Assembly: GCA_045600205.1 (NCBI GenBank)
Contig: JAZRXM010000007.1
Span: 1 to 61,482, forward strand
DNA from: Firm-04 sp045600205
GTDB lineage: Bacteria > Bacillota > Clostridia > Oscillospirales > Ruminococcaceae
Direction: 5' to 3'
DNA length: 61,482 nt
Below, piece after piece: positions 58,737 to 61,482 of the stretch; position 1 is the stretch's first letter; every line of letters begins with the position of its first letter. The translations under genes and the position numbers were made by a program. The notes beneath the pieces were generated by a model. It searched no databases, was not told where the DNA came from, and saw only the letters and a list, made by a program, of their open reading frames with translations.

Positions 58737-60788
58737 ATGGAAAAAACAAATAGAGAGCTTCTCGAAGAAGAAAAGGCAAAATCGCAAGAATCTGCTGAGG
58801 TTTCTTCAGAAGAAGCAGTATCATCGGAGGGACAGAATGCGGAGAAGTCCGCTGAGCAGGAAAATGCTTCAGAAAATGCAGAACCGGAAAAAGGTCTGCT
58901 TGATATTCTGAAAGACTTTGTTACCGGTTGCAAAAGCTCATGGAAAAAGTACGGCTTTGCAGAATTTTTGCTGATGCGTTTCCTCGGCGTTTATATGATA
59001 GTTGCGGGTATCAACACATGGAATATTCGCTTCCGTCATGATATCACCATCAGCGCAACCGATGCATGGCGCGATTTTGTGCAGGAATCTTCATTCCTGA
59101 CTATCATGCTCTGGACTTTTGCGGGTTTTGCGTTCCTCACCTTTTTGTATACTGTCTTGCCTGAAAAATGGAGGAAAGCCGATCCGATTGTACTGATTGG
59201 CGGAACACTGTTCTTCGGCATTGTGATGATGTGGCAGGATAGTTCGGTATATCACTGCCTCGGCATGATGGCAATTACGATTGTATTTGTCGCTTATGCT
59301 TTTTCAAAACTCAGTACAGAACGCCTTGAAAAATTACCCAATTGGCTTTCTGCAACGATTGTGTTCGGTTCGGCAACATTGGTATGCGTTTTTGTGGCAA
59401 TCACCACTGTATGTCACAATCTGATTTTCGGTACATCTACATTTGATTTTGGTATTTTTGTGCAGATGTATCACTCCATGGTGAACAATCTCTCTGCTGT
59501 GACAACCTGTGAGCGCGATATGTTCCTTTCTCATTTTAACGTTCACGCATCCTTTATTTACTATTTGCTTGTTCCTTTCTATAAACTGTTCCCGTCAGGT
59601 ACGACTCTTTTGATCGCACAGGCAGTACTTTCCATGGCGGGCGTGATTCCGTTTTATCTGATTCTCAAGAATCACAAGTTCAAGGGCATTCCGCTGATCG
59701 CAGCTTCTTTCATGTATGTATTCTGCGCAGGTATTTTGTATCCTTGTTATTATGATTTCCACGAAAATGCTTTTCTTCCGACAATTCTGATGTGGCTCTG
59801 CTATGCAATTGACAAAAAGAAAATGCTGTTGTTTTATCTGATGTCGGTTGCGACCTGTATCGTCAAGGAAGATGCGCCGCTTTACGTACTATGCATTGCG
59901 ATGTTCTTCTTCTTCAATGAAAAGAGTGCAAAACGATTCCATGGTATTGTCATCACCATTGTATCAGGGGTCTATTTCGTTCTGATTACCAATTGGCTGA
60001 CCAAGCATGGTGACGGTTCTTCCATGGCGGCAAGCCGTTTTGGACATCTGACTATTGATCAGTCGGCAGGCTTTGCAGGCATTGTCAAGAATGTTCTCAC
60101 AGATCCTGCTTATTTCTTCTCCCTGTTCTTTACGGAGCAGTCGCTGACGTTCTTCCTGCAAATTATGGTTCCGCTGGCATTTTTGCCGTTCCTGACAAAG
60201 AAAATCTCGCGCTATCTCTTGATGCTGCCGTTCATTATCATGAATCTTGTCATCGGCTATAACTACGGCTATGCGTGCCAGATCAATTATCAGTATATTT
60301 TCGGACCTTCCTGTTTGCTGCTGTATATGTCCGTCTTGAATCTCGATGATTTGGACACCGAAAAAGGAAAGAGTTTCGTCTACTGTGGTGCCGCAGCCAG
60401 TATTCTGATGCTGACCAGTTCCATTTCAGGTACTTGGGGCTACTACACGCGTTATACCAACGCGAAAGATCATTTTGACAAGATGCACGCTTGTCTGGAT
60501 TCCGTACCTGAGGATGCATCAGTCGCAGCAAACACATGGTATCAGCCGCATATTTCTAACCGCGACGAGGTTTATCTGTTGGATGGCAATGATCTGATCA
60601 CGGATCCGAATGATGAAAACAACAAGGTCATGAAAGAACCAAACCGCTATGACTTTGTCGTCATGAGTGATAATGATGAAAATACCATTTACTTCCAGCC
60701 TGATCTGGAGCGGAATGGATTTACCGAATACCGCCATGAAGAGGGCGTATGGATTTATGTCAATCCCTCGTATCAGTTCAAGAATTAA
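58737..60788 (+). CDS. DUF2079 family polytopic membrane protein
   Basis: The 683-residue protein has an acidic, Glu/Ser-rich cytosolic N-terminus (about 1-60) and then about twelve to thirteen membrane helices with short loops, ending in a soluble domain of about 120 residues. TFDFGIFVQMYHSM, LSHFNVHASFIYYLLVPFYKLFPS and YPCYYDFHENAFLPTILM are the marks of DUF2079, a family distantly related to GT-C glycosyltransferases with a conserved Asp in the first outer loop. That points to glycan transfer at the membrane, but no member is well characterised to my knowledge. TTGGAGG precedes the ATG. Confidence 0.85.
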   Translation: MEKTNRELLEEEKAKSQESAEVSSEEAVSSEGQNAEKSAEQENASENAEPEKGLLDILKDFVTGCKSSWKKYGFAEFLLMRFLGVYMIVAGINTWNIRFRHDITISATDAWRDFVQESSFLTIMLWTFAGFAFLTFLYTVLPEKWRKADPIVLIGGTLFFGIVMMWQDSSVYHCLGMMAITIVFVAYAFSKLSTERLEKLPNWLSATIVFGSATLVCVFVAITTVCHNLIFGTSTFDFGIFVQMYHSMVNNLSAVTTCERDMFLSHFNVHASFIYYLLVPFYKLFPSGTTLLIAQAVLSMAGVIPFYLILKNHKFKGIPLIAASFMYVFCAGILYPCYYDFHENAFLPTILMWLCYAIDKKKMLLFYLMSVATCIVKEDAPLYVLCIAMFFFFNEKSAKRFHGIVITIVSGVYFVLITNWLTKHGDGSSMAASRFGHLTIDQSAGFAGIVKNVLTDPAYFFSLFFTEQSLTFFLQIMVPLAFLPFLTKKISRYLLMLPFIIMNLVIGYNYGYACQINYQYIFGPSCLLLYMSVLNLDDLDTEKGKSFVYCGAAASILMLTSSISGTWGYYTRYTNAKDHFDKMHACLDSVPEDASVAANTWYQPHISNRDEVYLLDGNDLITDPNDENNKVMKEPNRYDFVVMSDNDENTIYFQPDLERNGFTEYRHEEGVWIYVNPSYQFKN

Positions 60789-60794
60789 CTTGCG

Positions 60795-60826
60795 AAAGGC
60801 ATCCTGCAAACTGCGGGATGCCTTTT
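60795..60826 (+). terminator. Intrinsic terminator
   Basis: AAAGGCATCC (60795-60804) pairs with GGATGCCTTT (60816-60825). Between here and the ddh promoter nothing else is clear. Confidence 0.85.
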
Positions 60827-60966
60827 TGATATGACAAACAGACAATATCTGCGGCAATGAAAAAAACTTCTGCTTTTTCATGTGATACAAAAGTTGTTTT
60901 TTTCTGCATAACATATGGATAATTGCAGAAAATCAGAACAGAACGTCGGTTGCGGATGAAAAATCA

Positions 60967-60995
60967 TTGACAATTACACCCAAAAGGTATATAAT
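60967..60995 (+). promoter_or_regulatory. Promoter of ddh
   Basis: TTGACA (60967-60972), 17 bp, TATAAT (60990-60995): a consensus sigma-A promoter. Confidence 0.87.
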
Positions 60996-61028
60996 AAATC
61001 TGCATTTTGATACTTTGGAGGTATAAAT

Positions 61029-61482
61029 ATGAATCCGATTCGCATTGGTATTGTAGGCTATGGAAACCTCGGTAAGGGCGTTGAAATTGCAATCAAGGGC
61101 AATCCTGATACGAAGCTTGCTTTTGTTGCGACTCGCCGCGATCCTTCTTCCGTTGCAGTCAGAACTGCAGGGGTTCCCGTATACAAATACGATGATTTGA
61201 AAAATCATCAGGATGATGCAGATGTTGTCATTGTCTGCGGCGGTTCCGCAACGGATCTGCCGACTCAGACTCCTGAACTGGCTGCATACTTCAATGTTGT
61301 GGACAGTTTTGATACTCACGCAAAAATTCCGGAACATTTCGCAGATGTGGATGCAGCTGCAAAGGCAGCAAACCATACTGCAATGATCTCTGTCGGCTGG
61401 GATCCCGGTATGTTCTCATTGGCACGTTTGTACGGAAGCTGCATCCTTCCGAATGGCAAGGATTACACATTCTGGGGCAAGG
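61029..61482 (+). CDS. ddh: Meso-diaminopimelate D-dehydrogenase, N-terminal part (runs off the window)
   Basis: The frame is open from ATG 61029 (behind TTTGGAGGT) to the end of the window, giving 151 residues of an enzyme usually about 325 long. It has the NADP-binding start IRIGIVGYGNLGKGVEIAI, FVATRRDP, VIVCGGSATDLPTQTPELA, NVVDSFDTHAKIPEH and SVGWDPGMFSLARLYG, which are diagnostic for Ddh. The enzyme makes meso-diaminopimelate in one step from tetrahydrodipicolinate and ammonia, for lysine and peptidoglycan. It has its own strong promoter. Confidence 0.93.
   Translation, partial: MNPIRIGIVGYGNLGKGVEIAIKGNPDTKLAFVATRRDPSSVAVRTAGVPVYKYDDLKNHQDDADVVIVCGGSATDLPTQTPELAAYFNVVDSFDTHAKIPEHFADVDAAAKAANHTAMISVGWDPGMFSLARLYGSCILPNGKDYTFWGK

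Noticed and set aside
1..61482. CRISPR arrays, tRNA or rRNA genes, insertion sequences
   Set aside because: I looked in all intergenic stretches and saw no regular direct-repeat array, cloverleaf, rRNA core or transposase.

Overview
The window looks like a chromosomal segment of a spore-forming, plant-fibre-degrading clostridium, most likely Ruminococcus or a close relative (Oscillospiraceae). The evidence is three secreted glycosidases ending in type I dockerins (cellulosome parts), sporulation genes sigG and spoIIGA-sigE, a T-box riboswitch, Firmicutes-type Shine-Dalgarno sites and sigma-A promoters, and moderate GC. This is inference from gene content; there is no rRNA or tRNA here to place it firmly.

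Layout. 1-2.4 kb: end of an amidoligase gene, a class II glutamine amidotransferase, a small ORF and a frameshifted cell-wall amidase, which look like accessory DNA. 2.5-15.3 kb: housekeeping genes (rlmB, a degenerate P-type ATPase-like protein, CNNM/CBS protein, GtrA protein, small Cys-rich membrane protein, acetyltransferase, ArsB/NhaD-type permease, sigG, cysteine desulfurase-thiI, a MATE pump and a methyltransferase). 15.4-16.1 kb: a protein with a possible ribbon-helix-helix N-terminus, with an operator-like array in its promoter. 16.2-21.3 kb: two large dockerin proteins with GH43-type catalytic domains. 21.4-25.5 kb: a second MATE pump and an MBOAT acyltransferase with an SGNH hydrolase. 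25.5-35.6 kb: an L-arabinose regulon (AraR-type repressor, AraC-type regulator, ABC importer with two permeases, FGGY kinase, AraA). 35.7-38.4 kb: acylphosphatase and a Trp T-box-controlled trpBA pair. 38.4-43.3 kb: ECF sigma/anti-sigma pair, methyltransferase, a sugar-sensor/diguanylate cyclase fusion and a membrane protein. 43.4-51 kb: GH43-CBM6-dockerin enzyme, histidine phosphatase, SDR, GH31 alpha-xylosidase, PH-domain protein and FkbM methyltransferase. 51-61.5 kb: C39-like peptidase, GTP-PEPCK, sigE-spoIIGA, a small acid/lysine-rich protein, a TetM-like GTPase fused to a YacP/Rae1-like nuclease, a DUF2079 membrane protein and the start of ddh.

How the genes fit together. The secreted GH43 enzymes and the GH31 enzyme would release arabinose and xylose from arabinoxylan or xyloglucan. 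The YtfQRT/YjfF-type importer, kinase and isomerase would take arabinose to L-ribulose-5-phosphate; no araD is present in the window. The GGDEF fusion could tie sugar sensing to c-di-GMP.

The most unusual items are the GTPase-nuclease fusion, the pseudo-P-type ATPase, the sugar-sensor/GGDEF fusion and the divergent TrpA under T-box control. Promoters across the window share a strong pattern: TTGCAT/TTGCAA or TTGACA, 17 bp, then TATAAT, often preceded by TGC.
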